This document shows, piece by piece, positions 1-11,867 of a stretch of 64,000 bases of DNA. Numbering within the stretch: the first letter of the stretch is position 1; every line of letters starts with the position of its first letter. This DNA comes from Linnemannia hyalina (Eukaryota; Mortierellomycota; Mortierellomycetes; Mortierellales; Mortierellaceae), in NCBI GenBank assembly GCA_019671135.1, contig JAHRHY010000005.1, positions 806,001 to 870,000 of the forward strand. The letters run 5' to 3'. A program made the position numbers and the translations under genes. Below the pieces are notes generated by a model. It made no database searches and had not been told where the DNA came from. It was given only the letters and a program-made list of their open reading frames with translations.

Positions 1-66
1 TGTTGTTTTTTCGCATGCAGAACCATGGAAAGGGAATAAGAGAGCGGCACTCAGGAGGACTGATTC

Positions 67-3000
67 TCAAACTCCTTCCGTGCTGCATAATAAAGCACTA
101 GCAAATCGTGTCCGACTATCATGCATAAAATAAGAAGGGAGGAGAATTAGGAGAATGTTGCACAATGGTTGTGCGCATGTGGAGGAGAGTGAATAGATCC
201 ATAATTGCACTACAGCACATATCCAACACGAGCACCACATAAATGAATAATGTGGTGTATCGGCACTCGTCATTTCGTTGCGATGTTGAGAAAAGGTGGA
301 CAAGAAACGTACCTTGAAGAAGACAAAAGCCAACTTCTAGGCCAAGCAGTGAAAAAGGGCCCAAGAATTGACGCTCCACAATCAGCAAACACAAGATAAG
401 GAGCGCCATAAAGAACCTCGATAGATAAATCGCTCGGTCATATTTGTCTACATGAAATTCAATTTCAAAAAACAGAGCTCATGGTTAGCTACGATGCTCC
501 GTGTTTTCTTCGCGAGAGTATTATGTATTGCGTTATTTTCATTGAGTCGAAGGGATTGGGCGTGTTTTTTTTATTCTTTTTGTACCCTCTTTCTCAGTCA
601 GCTTACCTTGAGGCTGGGAGGTCACATACTTGATAGCCCCGTTGAAAAAGAAGACACTCGCTGCCACGATCAAGTAGTACTTCTTCACGTACGACTGAGC
701 CCCGTTGTGCCCTCCTGCTGCTCCAGCCCCAACCTCGCCCATCCCTACCCCCTCTCCGCCGCCCACCTCCGGTATTGAGCGAGCAACAGGGAGACCACCG
801 GCGCCTGCAGCCTCGGCCGGGAATTGGCCTGATTCGAAATTACTAGTCTCAAAGTGACTAAGACTTGACAGAGATTCCCCTCTTGTCGATTGGTAGATTC
901 GAATCAGGTCAAGGCATCCAACACCCAAGAGTAATTGAGACAGGTTCAGCATGAAATGGAGGTAACTCCATAGTGCAGAGTGGATGGGGGAACGCATCGG
1001 TCCTTGCTCGTGGTAGTCGTCGAAGTACAAGAACCACTGGCATTTCACAATCGTGATAGAAAAGATCAACAACGACCTATAGTCAAAAGGGAAAAAAAAA
1101 CATTGATAAGTTGGAATAAAGGAGTCAGGGAGGTTTGTCTTGGAAGGAAGGACACGGACGATTGTCTGAAAGCGTGGGCTTTGGTCCTCCTGCCAGAAGA
1201 AAGTGGATGGGCATGCTCTCATGCACATAAACATGTCAAAACACAAAAAAGGAGTTCTTACAGATTGTCCCATCCCAATTTTCCCGGCGCGTCCACTAGG
1301 TCGTCCGTGAGCATGAAGAGACCCATGACACTCTCACCCAGAATGATAAGCGTGAAAAGACCCAGTCGCTCGGGTAAATGGCTCCCATTGAAACTGACCG
1401 TCGGGTTTTTGGCTAGCGCAATGCTGGTTAGGACCTCAATCCCAATCGCCGAGAACCAGATCGCGTAGCGCGCCTGGTCAGAGAGAAACTCGATCAGGAA
1501 TGCCGACGCCCACCACATGATGAACGAGACAAAATTGGCTGACATGTAATAGAGAATCGGTCGTCGCGACTTTTTGTCGGGCGCGTGGATCCATACGATG
1601 AAGTACTGGCCGACAAGCACTAACTTCATCACTATAAGAGATACGTTTGTGTTAGCATCTTTCCTTAGTCTTTTTTACGCGTTCAGATGTTTACTCTTAG
1701 CGTCTCTCTCATGTGAACTTACCAGCGTAACTCAAGGCGAAACCATTAGAATTGGTGCTTGTGAAGTGATCTCCATTGCCGGCAAACCCAGCTATTTAGT
1801 CAAAGAGAAGATGTCGTTAGCAAGAGTGTGCTGTTTCCTCACGGTGGAGCCTCCAAGGTGAGAGAATATCCAAGAACACGCGTTACCTAGGGCGAATAGC
1901 TGGATCAGCTTCCATATCCTGTTCAACAAGTCATCCGTGCTAAACCGCACATCGAACCTATTACGCGCGCATTCAATGAGTCTGAGGTTAGTTTCTCAAA
2001 ACAAAAGGCACGACTACGATGTAAATGGAATGAGAAGCAGGCACTTACATTGTTTGAGAGAACCACATCCACCAAAGAATCGTGAACCATCCGCAATATC
2101 TCAGGAACGTCGTCGTATCAATGATGGGGTGCTGGTGAGTGAAGATGGTGATATTCGCCACAAACGTTAAGTCGAAGAACAGCTCTATCAAAGCCAATAA
2201 TGCAATTGTGAATGACAAAAGAGCTATGGTTAGCAGGTTGCGCGGGCATGTTCGTAATCGGATCAAATGCCTTCCAAAGGAAAAAAAAGCCGACGTACCC
2301 ATCCATGTAGCTGTCTTCTTTTCTCCTTCATGGTCCTCGATTAGTTCGCTCACGACAGTCGGTTTTCTATGTCGCCAAAAGAGAGAGAACAGCCAATGGT
2401 TATTTTCTGCAGTTAAAGTATACTCCTCTCCATGCGCATGATGAGGGCCGAGATAATCTTTTTAGGCGTGCCTACAAACAAGCACGAGAATAAAAGATGT
2501 GCTATTCATAGAAAGAAATCCAATCTTACTTACTTAAATGCATATTTCCCATGTCCACCGCCACCTTCCTTCTCCCCTCCTCCCTTGCCTTCTTTAGTCT
2601 CTCGGATTTCGAATGCAAATGGTGAGTCAGATAGGTGGAGACGACTATGGTATGTTGCTAGAGTTGTTTGTTTTAACGTCAAGTAAAATAAGGAGATGAG
2701 AAAAAGAGGGAATGGTATGATGTTCAACCAGTTTCATGTGCACAGATTGTGCACAAACAATAATAGGGCTTATCGTACGGGAGTGGTGAGGTATCCCAAT
2801 GTCGATGCCTATGTGGACTCGACGCAACAACTCTGTCTGGATATAATGCTGTAGGTCCACAGGGTTGCACCGCTGAGGCAATCTTCCGCTCTCATCAGGG
2901 CTGAGCACAAGCTATAAAGACCATAAAGAGGCGACAGGAAAAACCATAGAGATCTGTCAACACCGAGGGAAAGAAACACCTGCATAAACAAACAAGCAAA

Positions 3001-3562
3001 AAAAGAGAACGTGCCTCCTCCTCACAGCCGCCCGTCCACCGAAAATAGAATTTTGCTTTCCCAACTTACATGGCGGGCGATGGCTTCAATGTCGCGTTGA
3101 CTGAGTTCGTGATGCCGCGTGAGGGCTTCGGATGGAGATTCGTTTGGCTTTGGGGTGATGTGAAGAAAGAGTTCACTGCCCTTCCTTAGGGATGTGGGGC
3201 CACCACTTGTTGGTGGTGATGTAGAGGCGGTCGGGTAGTTGGTGAGAGTTGTTTGAGAGGTGCTATTGTTCTGAGGAGATGTCCATTCTCTGAAGGGACA
3301 ATAAAAAAGGGATGGGACATTTGAATGGCTGTGTGAGCCTTATAGGCGTTGAGGCAAATTGACCATATTCGGCCAAAACAAGACAAAAGCAGCAACAATT
3401 GTCCATCGTAACATACTCTTCCGGTTCAGGTGCCTCTTCGACGACTCTTACGCTTCTCCGCCGGACATTCAGCGGTAAAGGTGGTGCTGCTGAATGCTGA
3501 TAGGGGCTTTGTGAGAACGGGACCCTATAGAGGGTTGACTTTGGCCGGCCAAAGTTCACCAT
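67..3562 (-). CDS. LtrA-family (low temperature requirement A) multi-pass membrane protein, probable 1-nt frameshift
   Basis: LtrA-family membrane protein of unknown transport or sensing role. Visible family motifs are LIELFFDLTFVANI (exon 6), the WWMWFSQT stretch, and HLPERLGLFTLIILGESV (exon 9). About 9-10 hydrophobic segments follow a polar N-terminal region. My exons (minus strand): 3562-3417, 3289-3070, 2911-2779, 2644-2534, 2471-2299, 2223-2049, 1981-1887, 1791-1723, 1631-1262, 1076-607, 447-313, 209-67. All joins have GT-AG ends and compatible phase except exon 5, which is one base short: the upstream frame reaches TAA just before the downstream frame (reading AENNHWLFSLFWRHRKP) takes over near 2410-2425. 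This is either a sequencing error or a real lesion. About 746 residues if the frame is bridged. The last exon is also open in a second frame ending at 119, so the C-terminus is uncertain. The start at 3562 is the first ATG of the PKSTLYRVPFSQ frame; an upstream open frame to 3768 could hold another exon. Family sure, details moderate. Confidence 0.8.
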
Positions 3563-4211
3563 GGTCCTTGCCCTCTGGGGAACACTGTTGTTTGTTGTTG
3601 TTTTAGTTTGGTTAGTTGGGACCCTGGTCGTTCATTGGTCAGACGCGATGAGACAACCACGAAATACACAAATCGGCGAACGGACCTATGCGCAGGAACA
3701 GTGCTGGACCTGATCTGTTCAGAGTTCAATAGTACGGGAGAGAAGTCGTCCATTTCAATGGTCGGCATGGCTGAGGAGGATGATAATAGTATCTATGTTG
3801 TCTACTCGTGGATATATGTGCAGTAAGTTACAAAGAGTGCAGGAGTGAGGAGGTGAATGGAGCAGTAGGGTATTGTTGGGTATTTTTGCAATGAGAATGA
3901 GAAAGAAGAAGGAAAAAAAAGGAATGACAATGTGAACTGGGACGAATGAAACTATTGTCCATCAACAACACTCCCAACTATTCTCTCTCTTTCTCTCTCT
4001 CTCTCTCTCTCGGCCTCCTACTTCTTCGAAGGGACTTCTTTATCTTTCGTTTCTTTTGTGAGAAGCCTCCTTGATACCATGCAACCGCCCCATTGAAACA
4101 GCCCATCATCCCTTGAATCCATTTCCTTCCTTCCCTGTCCCCTTGAAATGCGCATAAGTGTACTTTGTACTGGATGTTTTTTAATAAACATAGTAAATGT
4201 GACTCTTCCGA
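3563..4211. other. Intergenic: upstream region of the LtrA-like gene and 3' side of the rhomboid gene
   Basis: No convincing gene. A minus-strand frame runs from 3768 to 3556 and could be leader or an extra first exon of the LtrA-like gene. A (TC)n tract lies at 3981-4011. On the minus strand the region upstream of 3562 contains C/T-rich and GA-rich stretches but no recognisable promoter element. Confidence 0.5.
3981..4011. repeat. (TC)n microsatellite
   Basis: Uninterrupted or nearly uninterrupted CT dinucleotides, with one T-rich break near 3990. It lies between the LtrA-like gene start and the rhomboid gene end. Confidence 0.9.
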
Positions 4212-5789
4212 TCAATTACCCTTGGAGTTCCACCATCCCTTTACTCTGTCGATCCTCGCCTGCACAAGATTCTTGGCCGAACGTTCTTCCTTGTCGGCGG
4301 TGTTGTCTGATGTGACTTCAATCACAGACGAGCCTCGAGAACGGGCAACGGGTTTCGTCTCGGTCGGAGCCCCCTTCCCAAACAACTTTGTGTCTTTGTT
4401 GAGCTCGATTGCCATTTGCTGCAAAGGGGTCCAAACAAGATCCTTCCCTGCATACATGTACGCCAATCCGAACGTTGATCCTGCCAAATGAGCCTATTGT
4501 TCAAATGGAGAAAGTCATTTCGAGCTGTTAACATAACATGCGCCAGCTTCCATCCTACAACTGCATAATGCATACGGCCATAGACAATCACTTGAACTTA
4601 CATAGTGGTCAAACATCTTCCAGTTCTTCAGGATTCCGACCAAGTCCAGACCCATCATAGCTCCAAGTGCCACAGGTATTTTGATGGGCAGGAATGGCAA
4701 AAAGATAATGTAGACGCTGGCGTCAGGGTACATGTAAGCCGTTGAACTGATGCATCCGAACAGGGCTCCACTGGCTCCAAGTGATGGGATCATCTTCGCC
4801 CATGGAACTCGTGCCACCGTGAAGAGATGCGAGGCCAATGACGCGGCGACACCGGTTGTGAGGTAGAACGCCAGGAACTGCTCCCTGCCCATTTGATCGT
4901 GCAAGGGTACGGCAAAGGAGTGGAGCGCAAACATGTTGAGTCCAAAGTGCCAAAAGTGTTGGTGGCTGAACATGGATGTCAGCAAGGTGATTGATCGGCC
5001 GCTGGATGGGTCATGCATAAACCACTTCTGCATGAAAGGTGCCAATCGTGGGACCTGCCAGGCTCCAAAGACAACCGAGTTGGCTGCAATCAGACTCCAG
5101 ACAGTCCTCTCTCCTGGCGTGAGTTCCATCCACCGCGACCGCATCATGAACAGCATCTTCTGTAACTCCACTGGGATCCCGATCTGCTGAATCCATCGAT
5201 AGCGTTCTAAGATATCGCCCCACTGCTCCTGCAATATTTCAGATTGTGCTTGGACAAATTCCCGTGCTGAAGGCCTTTCGCTCCTGGAACTGGATCGCCA
5301 TGCTTGGATGCGTTTGATAAGGGTCACTTGCTGTCGCTCCCAGACGTAAGCCGCGGTCACGAATACTCCGAACGATGTAGCCGCAGTGAAGAGGATAGGT
5401 TTCGCAATGGCTTGGAATGGCGTCGGTGCACGGAAGAGGATGTAGCGCGGGGTTATAGAGAGTGATGTAGAGCCGTCTGCCAAGGTGAATTGGCTGCCTC
5501 CGGTCGGGCTAGGGCGAGTTGAGTAGTTCCGCGTTTGTTTGAGTAGGTTGGGTAACCGAGCTTGAGCTTGGCACGACCGTAGAAGAGGAACAAGTCGCTG
5601 TGTTGTCGATGGGCAGGACAGTGTTGCTGATCGAGTGGTGGTGATGAGTGTCCGGGATGACCATGGCGTGACCATGGAGGGCTTGGCGAGACTGATCCTG
5701 AGCATGTGTCTGTTGTCCTTGTGTGGTACGTGTGTGTTGAAGGAAGAAGCAAAATGAAGTTGTTGAACGAATAACGGTGTGACGGTCAT
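4212..5789 (-). CDS. PCP1: Mitochondrial rhomboid protease (Pcp1/Rbd1/PARL type)
   Basis: Intramembrane serine protease of the mitochondrial inner membrane. In yeast Pcp1 cleaves Mgm1 and Ccp1; that function is inherited from the family. Two exons: 5789-4602 and 4493-4212 (donor GTAAGT, acceptor AATAG), 489 residues. The catalytic Ser lies in SLGASGALFG, the oxyanion/loop region in HFGLNMFAL, and the catalytic His opens exon 2 in AHLAGSTFGLAY, so the intron separates the two catalytic residues. The N-terminus is rich in Arg, Ser and Thr and free of acidic residues, as expected of a presequence. An internal ATG at 5705 (MLRISLAKPS) would give a better presequence and may be the true start. The polar C-terminal tail (KPVARSRGSSVIEV, then RVKGWWNSKGN) is unusual but short. 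Divergent from the PIN1 gene, with 142 bp between the start codons. Confidence 0.9.
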
Positions 5790-5857
5790 AATCCTGAAAG
5801 GAAGAAAAAACGCGCGCAAGCCTTTTCCTTCACACATCACTCTTTTACACCCTCTTA

Positions 5858-5894
<37 letters not shown>

Positions 5895-5931
5895 CTCTCT
5901 CTTTCCTCATCCTTTACTCTCTCAACACAAA
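5790..5931. promoter_or_regulatory. Divergent promoter of the rhomboid and PIN1 genes with (CA)n(CT)n tract
   Basis: Only 142 bp separate the two start codons, so both core promoters must lie here or overlap the coding regions. The PIN1 side is a pyrimidine-rich leader. No TATA box is evident. Confidence 0.6.
5859..5902. repeat. (CA)n followed by (CT)n microsatellite
   Basis: About 16 CA units run directly into about 6 CT units, 30-70 bp before the PIN1 start codon. Confidence 0.9.
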
Positions 5932-6729
5932 ATGGTACGCTACAACATCGCACACACCCTCGACAGCTTTGCTTCTTTCTCATAACCAGTACTCGTCAAA
6001 TATACCCTCTGTCCCCATTATCTCACTCGTTAGTCTTTCATGTCTTTGAAATGAACTAGTCGTCCGCAAAATACAATCTGCCCAACGATTGGGAACTGCG
6101 CTGGTCTCGCTCGCGCAACCTGCCCTACTTTTACAACAGGACCAGCACCGAGTCCCGCTGGCAGGCGCCCGATGGTGTCGATCCCAGTGTCATCCTCGCC
6201 TTCCAAAAGGACTATCAGATCCAGCAGCAGCAGCAGGAGGAGGCTGCCGCCGAAACCCGTGCCGAGAAAGCCGACAGCCCCAGACGTGTACGCGTCTCCC
6301 ATCTCTTGGTCAAACACACAGAGTCACGTCGCCCCAGCTCCTGGAGAGAGGTGAGGATCTGTTGTTTTTTTTGTCTATTTCAGGTGTATGTATGTGGACC
6401 ACGATGAAGAAGAAACAAAGGCTAATCGTGAGACTTTTATCATCCAAATGAATCAAAAATAGCCCACGATAACTAGAACCAAGGATGAGGCCTTGGAGAG
6501 ACTGAAGGGTTTCCAGTCCAAGATCCAGTCGGGCGAATCCCAGCTCTCGGAATTGGCAGCGACCGAGTCCGACTGCTCCTCGGCCAAGAAGTCTGGTGAC
6601 CTCGGCTTTTTTGAACGTGGACAGATGCAGCCCGAGTTTGAGCGTGCCTCCTTTGCGCTTCAGATTGGCGAGATGAGCAGCCCTATCTGGACAGATTCCG
6701 GAGTCCACCTCATCCACCGTACCGGATAA
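5932..6729 (+). CDS. ESS1: Peptidyl-prolyl cis-trans isomerase Pin1/Ess1 (WW + parvulin)
   Basis: Isomerises phospho-Ser/Thr-Pro bonds. In fungi Ess1 acts on the RNA polymerase II C-terminal domain. Three exons: 5932-5934 (the ATG alone), 6060-6350 and 6463-6729, 186 residues. The WW domain is at about residues 5-40 ([10 protein letters not shown] to ESRWQAP). A Gln/Glu-rich linker ([13 protein letters not shown]) leads to the parvulin domain. Phosphate-binding Lys/Arg residues are in [15 protein letters not shown], the catalytic Cys in [17 protein letters not shown], and the C-terminal core in [17 protein letters not shown] followed by HLIHRTG. The start is fixed by splicing ATG|GTACGC to TAG|TCGTCCGC, which gives the expected [10 protein letters not shown]-terminus; reading on without splicing gives no WW domain. 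Confidence 0.95.
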
Positions 6730-7380
6730 ACACTTCTTAACACAACACACTGCACACACACACGCACGCAACTATTTCGCACCGTCTTTCCGTCTGTTCA
6801 ACAATGAGTAATTTGCCTTTTCACTGGAATCAGGGGTCAGGAGGTCAGGAGTGGGGACCCGTCCTTGGCGAATAAAAACCTGGCTTCAATTATTTGCAAG
6901 CTAGTTCCGGATTACATCATGTGTGAAAGCAGGTGCAATCTTTTCTATGCTTGTTAGCTCTGTTGTTATATCATTTACTCTTTCAACGATAACTCAACTC
7001 TCTTCACCGTTCGTTTCCATATCGTTCTTTCGCTTTCTTTTCTCTTTGTTTCCGTTTGCTCTTAAGGAAACGAAACCAGCAGTAGGCTCATCCATCGTAC
7101 CAAAAGCCCACACATGCTTTAAAGTTGCACCCCCACTCAATGCGTCGTGGCTGGCAGTGGAAGAGTGACCACACTTGGCTTAAGCACTAATAAGTACCAA
7201 GAGCTGCGTTCTGTTTTGTGATTCTCTGATACCCGATACGATAAGATAGTGCGCCACCAAAATTCAAACTTCCCACTCAACGACGGGTTGAGGTCAATTA
7301 TGACGCTCTTCTCTCGATGATCAAAAAGGAATGCAAAAGAAAGTGTTATGTGAATGATAATAATGCTAAGTGAGTGATAT
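6730..7380. other. Convergent intergenic region between PIN1 and ESF1
   Basis: The 3' flanks of two convergent genes. A/T-rich with no supported open frame. The AATAAA at 6870 is the only recognised signal. Confidence 0.6.
6870..6875 (+). terminator. AATAAA polyadenylation signal of PIN1
   Basis: AATAAA about 140 nt after the PIN1 stop codon, in a convergent intergenic region. Motif match only. Confidence 0.5.
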
Positions 7381-7647
7381 CTATTTTTTGTTGTCCTTCT
7401 TGGCGCGCTTGCCGTCGCGGGTGTCTTCTGTTGCCATGGCACTCTTGCGCTTGACCTATGTCATTGAAGGGAAGAAAAAAAATGAGGCGATTAGAAGCCA
7501 TCGCAAGGAGAGACAACGCACCAATAGTGAACCAACAAACAGCAGAAAGTCAGCGCATAAACCTACAGTGTCGACCAGCAACGAGAGCGAGGGATCCTCA
7601 AAGACACCCTGGGCCTTCTTGACGCCACCATTATTGCTCTTGTTGTT

Positions 7648-7680
<33 letters not shown>

Positions 7681-10116
7681 CTTGTTCTTGTTGTTGTTCT
7701 TGTTGTTGTTGTTTTGTTGTTTGTTCTTCAGCTTCTTCTCGTTCTCTTCATGAAGCGTTGCCGTCCTCTTCTGCCTCTCCTCCATCAACTCATTCATAGC
7801 CTTGGTCTTCTTAAAGTTGGGGTTAGTAGGATCCAGAGCGAAAAGATGCGAGTCGTGAAGCGCGCTGAAACGAGGATCCTTAACATCAATCTTGAAGTCG
7901 TCCTGAAGGTCCTCGCCCTTGTCGCGATCGCTCTGGCCACCCTTGCCCTTCTTCCTGTTCTTCTTCTTCTCGGCCTTCTGGATCTCCTTCATGTTGAAGT
8001 GTTGGTTCGATTCCCGGTTGTCCTCCATCAACAACTCCAGTTCGGCCTTCTTGCGGTTGTCCTCGAGACGCTCCTCCTTGGTGCGCTTCTTGCCGTCCTT
8101 CTTTCCCTTACCCTTCTTGCCCGCATCTGCGCCCTTCTTGCCCTTGGCTGGCAACATCATGTCGCCTCCTGCAAACTCTTCGGCAAAGTAAGAGTCGTTC
8201 ATCAGACGCTCATCCTCGTCATCAGAGAACAAAGCCTCGCCACCTAAAGGGTCAATGATAACATGCATAGAGTAGTGTTAGCGATGTACATAAATTGATC
8301 TTGGAGGTAATTATCATTCGCTTGCTTAACATACATGAGGGCGCACAAAACATACCTTGGTCTTCACTGTCATCCTCGCTATCGATGCCGCTGCCCTGAG
8401 CCTTGGCAGCTCTAGTCTCCTTGCGACGCTGGCGGCGCTCCTTCTCCTTGCGCTGGTATGTCTCAATGGAGGTTTCTTCCTTGACCGGCTGCTCACGCTG
8501 CTTCTTAGCCTCCAACATCTCGGCAGCAGCCTCGCTCAAACCGGGGGCGAATGTGATCTCCATCTCCTGGTTCTTGTCGTCGTCGCTATCGGCATCACTG
8601 TCGTCCGAGTCTTTGTTTCCGCCCGACAACAGAGCGCGGTATTTGCGTCTTGCGGCCTCAATATCATCCTCGTCCTCAGAGTCCTCTTCATCCGACGAAG
8701 CCAGGTATGCCTTGAAGTCCATATCGTCCAAATCTTGCTTGGAGAAGTTCTGGCGGGTGACCTTGATTCTGTCTGCGTCGTCCTCGTCCCAGGTCAACTT
8801 GACGTTGGAGTGTTGGAAAACTTGAGTGGTGAACTCGTTCGGCTTGTAGTTCTCGGGAGCGCCAAAGGCCTCGTCGCGGGGGATGTCGTCAAACTCCATA
8901 CCATCGGGGATAAAGCGGAGATCAAAGAAATTGGCACTGCTCTCGTACTCGGCTCCATCGCAGGCGTCGCAGATAGATTTGGCTGTCTCGACAGCGTCGC
9001 AGTCGACGACGGCATAGTAGTACTTGAGGCGATCCAGTTGGTATTGGCGCAAGGCTTCCGAGTCGATCTCCTCATTTCCTTCCTCTGTTTGATCCTTGAT
9101 GAGCGACTTTTCTGTCACCTCCTCGTCGTCCGAGGAGTCGGCGTCCTCATCCAGCTTCATCTTGGAGCCAGCCTTCTTGAAAATCTCTGGTGGTGGTCCC
9201 TCGCGCTCCTCACGCTCCAAACGCTCCTTTCCAAACTCGGAGAGGTAGATCTTGACCGAACGAATAGCTCCCTTCTCCCCTTTGAATCCGGAGAACACCT
9301 TGAACAAATCGATAGACTATTTTCCATAAAGCAATATTGACTGCGTTAGAAAGACGTACAAAGGACAGCGGTGCATATAGTAGCATTCTACTACTGTCTG
9401 GGCGGCAAAGTGTACCTTGACGTGATCCCAATCCAAGTTCACACAGGCAAAGCGGTGAGATTCGTCTCCTCTGGGGACATCGTCCTCCTCTTCCTCCTCA
9501 TCGTCTTCCAGAACCTCGGCCTCACGATCCAGCTCAGCAGCAGCATCCTCATCAATGTCCGAGTCCGAGTCCGAGCCACTGATGACTCCACGACCACGCA
9601 TGGGGTCGTACACGTCGTCGCCCTGCTCCTCTGAATCTGATCCTGATACGCTGACATTGTCCTCCTCCTCGTCCTCGTCCTCTTCGTCATCCTCATTGTT
9701 GTCCTCGTCACCGCTAGCAGCCTCACCCTTCTGCAACTGGTAGAACCGCTTCATCTGCTGGTCGCTTGCTTTGCTCTGGAGCTTGCGTCCATACTTGTCA
9801 ACCTTGGCTATAATTGGTGAAAATGTGATGGTATGAGCACAATGTCCGTATGTGTATCCTGTAGCGATGTGGCATGGATCATTAATGGTACGGTCCCAAG
9901 CAACAGAGTAACCATTTGAGCGAGATACGTACGTGCGCTTGAGAACTCCTTGCCCTTCAGCATGGATGAGAAACGAGAGTCAACTGTGACCTTGGAGTCC
10001 TTCTTTTGAGGCTTCACGAAGCGAGGGTCTCTGTGAACGTGGGAGAAACGAGGATCCTGGATAGGAGCACCGGTAGCTGGGCTCTTCTTGCCACCCTTTT
10101 TGTCTTTGGGTGCCAT
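7381..10116 (-). CDS. ESF1: Pre-rRNA processing protein Esf1
   Basis: Nucleolar factor for 18S rRNA maturation in the small-subunit processome. Five exons: 10116-9933, 9807-9416, 9316-8356, 8243-7567, 7455-7381, 762 residues with consistent phase. The N-terminus has the Esf1 repeats QDPRFSHVHRDPRF and VDSRFSSMLKGKEF. An acidic tract follows (about residues 95-175), then the RNA-binding region around CVNLDWDHVK and VDCDAVETAKSICDACDG. The NUC153 motif KDPRFSALHDSHLFALDPTN plus PNFK is near the C-terminus. Just after it lies a run of about 30 mostly Asn residues (7631-7725), then a basic tail (VKRKSAMATEDTRDGKRAKK). The last intron is 111 nt. Divergent from RPL26 with 269 bp between the start codons. 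Confidence 0.95.
7631..7725. repeat. Trinucleotide tract encoding poly-Asn in ESF1
   Basis: TTG/TTC/GTT repeats on the plus strand read as AAC codons with a few Lys on the minus strand. It is an in-frame low-complexity insertion between the NUC153 motif and the basic tail of Esf1. Confidence 0.9.
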
Positions 10117-10385
10117 GCTGTGTGTAGTAGGTTTGTTGATGGGTGAGATGGAGAGAAGAGTTGATGAATGAATGGTTCTGTGCCACGTCCTGTCAACTTG
10201 ACTTATGCCCTGTTGTTCTTTCCTTTTGTATTTGAGCCTGGCTCTTTTTTCTTTTTTTTGTAAACAGACAACAGGCTGGGAGGACAGGTAGTATGTGCAG
10301 TCACGTCTAGAAGCAAGTCTTTAAAATTTCGCGGCAGCTGGGAACCATTGAGAGCCTCCTCTTCTTAACAAACGATTTATTCAAC
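10117..10385. promoter_or_regulatory. Divergent promoter of ESF1 and RPL26
   Basis: 269 bp between divergent start codons. It holds GTCACGT at 10300-10306, a second CACGT near 10184, and TTTAAAATTT at about 10321-10330, whose AAAATTT core matches the yeast RRPE element of ribosome-biogenesis genes. The RRPE match is established for yeast; its use here is inference. Confidence 0.5.
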
Positions 10386-11867
10386 ATGAAGCAGTCCGTT
10401 GGTAAATAATCCATCCATCAACCATCGCTCCATCCATCCATGGGGACCACCATCCAATCCGTCAATTAGAACCCGGCGCCTTGACGGAGCAATCGCGAAC
10501 AACAATTACAACAACCATCCCAACCATCAGATTCGACAGCAACGCCAATTACTCAGAATTGTCGCCGCCATCTCCAAGTTCATTCAAAACGACATGGAGG
10601 ATTCGGTTCACCTTTAAAGGTCCTTGACGACTTTGAAGGCTCGCCAGCTCTCTCGAATAAGCAACGACAACTACGCGACACGGCTCTTGGATACGGACGT
10701 TTACAACCACAAAGAAGTCATCAGTTCGCTGACCATCATCATACCTTCCACCTTCCAGATGTTAGCTCTTCCCGCCGCAAGAGCAGAAAGGCCCACTTTT
10801 CTGCTCCCTCTGATCTTCGCCGTAAGATCATGAGCGCTTCCCTCTCCAAGGAGCTCCGGGAGAAGCACAGCGTAAGTTTGCGGTTGGGATAAGTCCAAGT
10901 TTCAAAATCCCCCTTCCTTCCCTGGTGGGAACCCTTCAAGACTACCGACAACCCCGTCCTACTCGACCTCCCTCTCGGCAACCCGACAAGTTTGTTTCGA
11001 CACAAAACGACTCGTTTCTTCCAACAGTCTTCTGGCACTTATTCGACCTCGACACATGGAACCTGCTTGCTCGCTCCCCGGTCAAGAACAAAGGATGGGC
11101 GATTACAGTTTCAAAACCCTGGACTTGCGATCGACTTATTCCTTGTTCATTCTGATCGCGGGATGTGTAGCCTCGACTCGACAACGGTTCGACCAACGAC
11201 AACCTCATCGACTATCCTCGCCCGTTATCAGCACAACGCCACCATTACAGCACATCAGAGCAGCATTGTCAGTCGTTACGCAATAAGGAACAGCCTGGCG
11301 AGCACGCGGAGGATTTTCAGTCTTAGACTGTGTGTCCTTTGTCGAACGCTTGTTATTGTTCGGGCTTTGGAACGTCAAACCTTCCAATGCCTATGCTCAG
11401 CAACCTGACTCTGCAACGTAATGTGTCCGACCAACTCCACTTGTCTTGAGGGATGTTTGCTGGAAAGGAAGGGATAATTAAGAGGGCAAACACAAGAGGG
11501 ATACGAATTCTACCCACCATTCAATTCCTCCATTCAGTTATTACCCGGCAGTATATCTTACCAAGTCCTTGTCTTTTTGACTTTTGACTGTAATTAGGCC
11601 CGTTCCATCCCCATCCGCAAGGATGATGAGGTCATGGTCGTTCGCGGTTCCTTCAAGGGCCGTGAGGGCAAGGTCGTCCAGGTCTACCGTCGCAAGTGGG
11701 TCATTCACATCGAGCGCGTCAACCGCGAGAAGGCCAACGGTGCCGCCGTCCCCGTCGGTATCCACCCCTCCAAGGTTGTCGTCACCAAGATCCACATGGA
11801 CAAGGATCGCAAGGACCTTCTCGAGCGCAAGGATCGCTCCAAGAAGACTGAGGCCATGCAGGAGTAA
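10386..11867 (+). CDS. RPL26: 60S ribosomal protein L26 (uL24)
   Basis: Large-subunit ribosomal protein near the exit tunnel. Three exons: 10386-10401, 10759-10871 and 11598-11867, 132 residues. The first coding exon is only 16 nt (MKQSV). Exon 2 encodes [20 protein letters not shown] and on to KEL. Exon 3 holds the KOW domain with [20 protein letters not shown], then [18 protein letters not shown]. Length and both splice phases fit the uL24 family. The introns of 357 and 726 nt are far longer than in the neighbouring non-ribosomal genes. No box C/D or H/ACA snoRNA motif could be identified in them by eye. Confidence 0.95.

Noticed and set aside
539..606. C-terminus of the LtrA-like protein read straight through to a stop at 539
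   Set aside because: A GTAAGC donor at 606 joins in phase to an acceptor before 447, giving KYDRAIYLSRFFMALLIL, a better membrane-protein continuation than the basic read-through tail.
9371..9754. Plus-strand open frames over the ESF1 and coiled-coil genes
   Set aside because: They lie opposite or out of frame with acidic or Gln-rich coding sequence and mirror its composition; shadows only.
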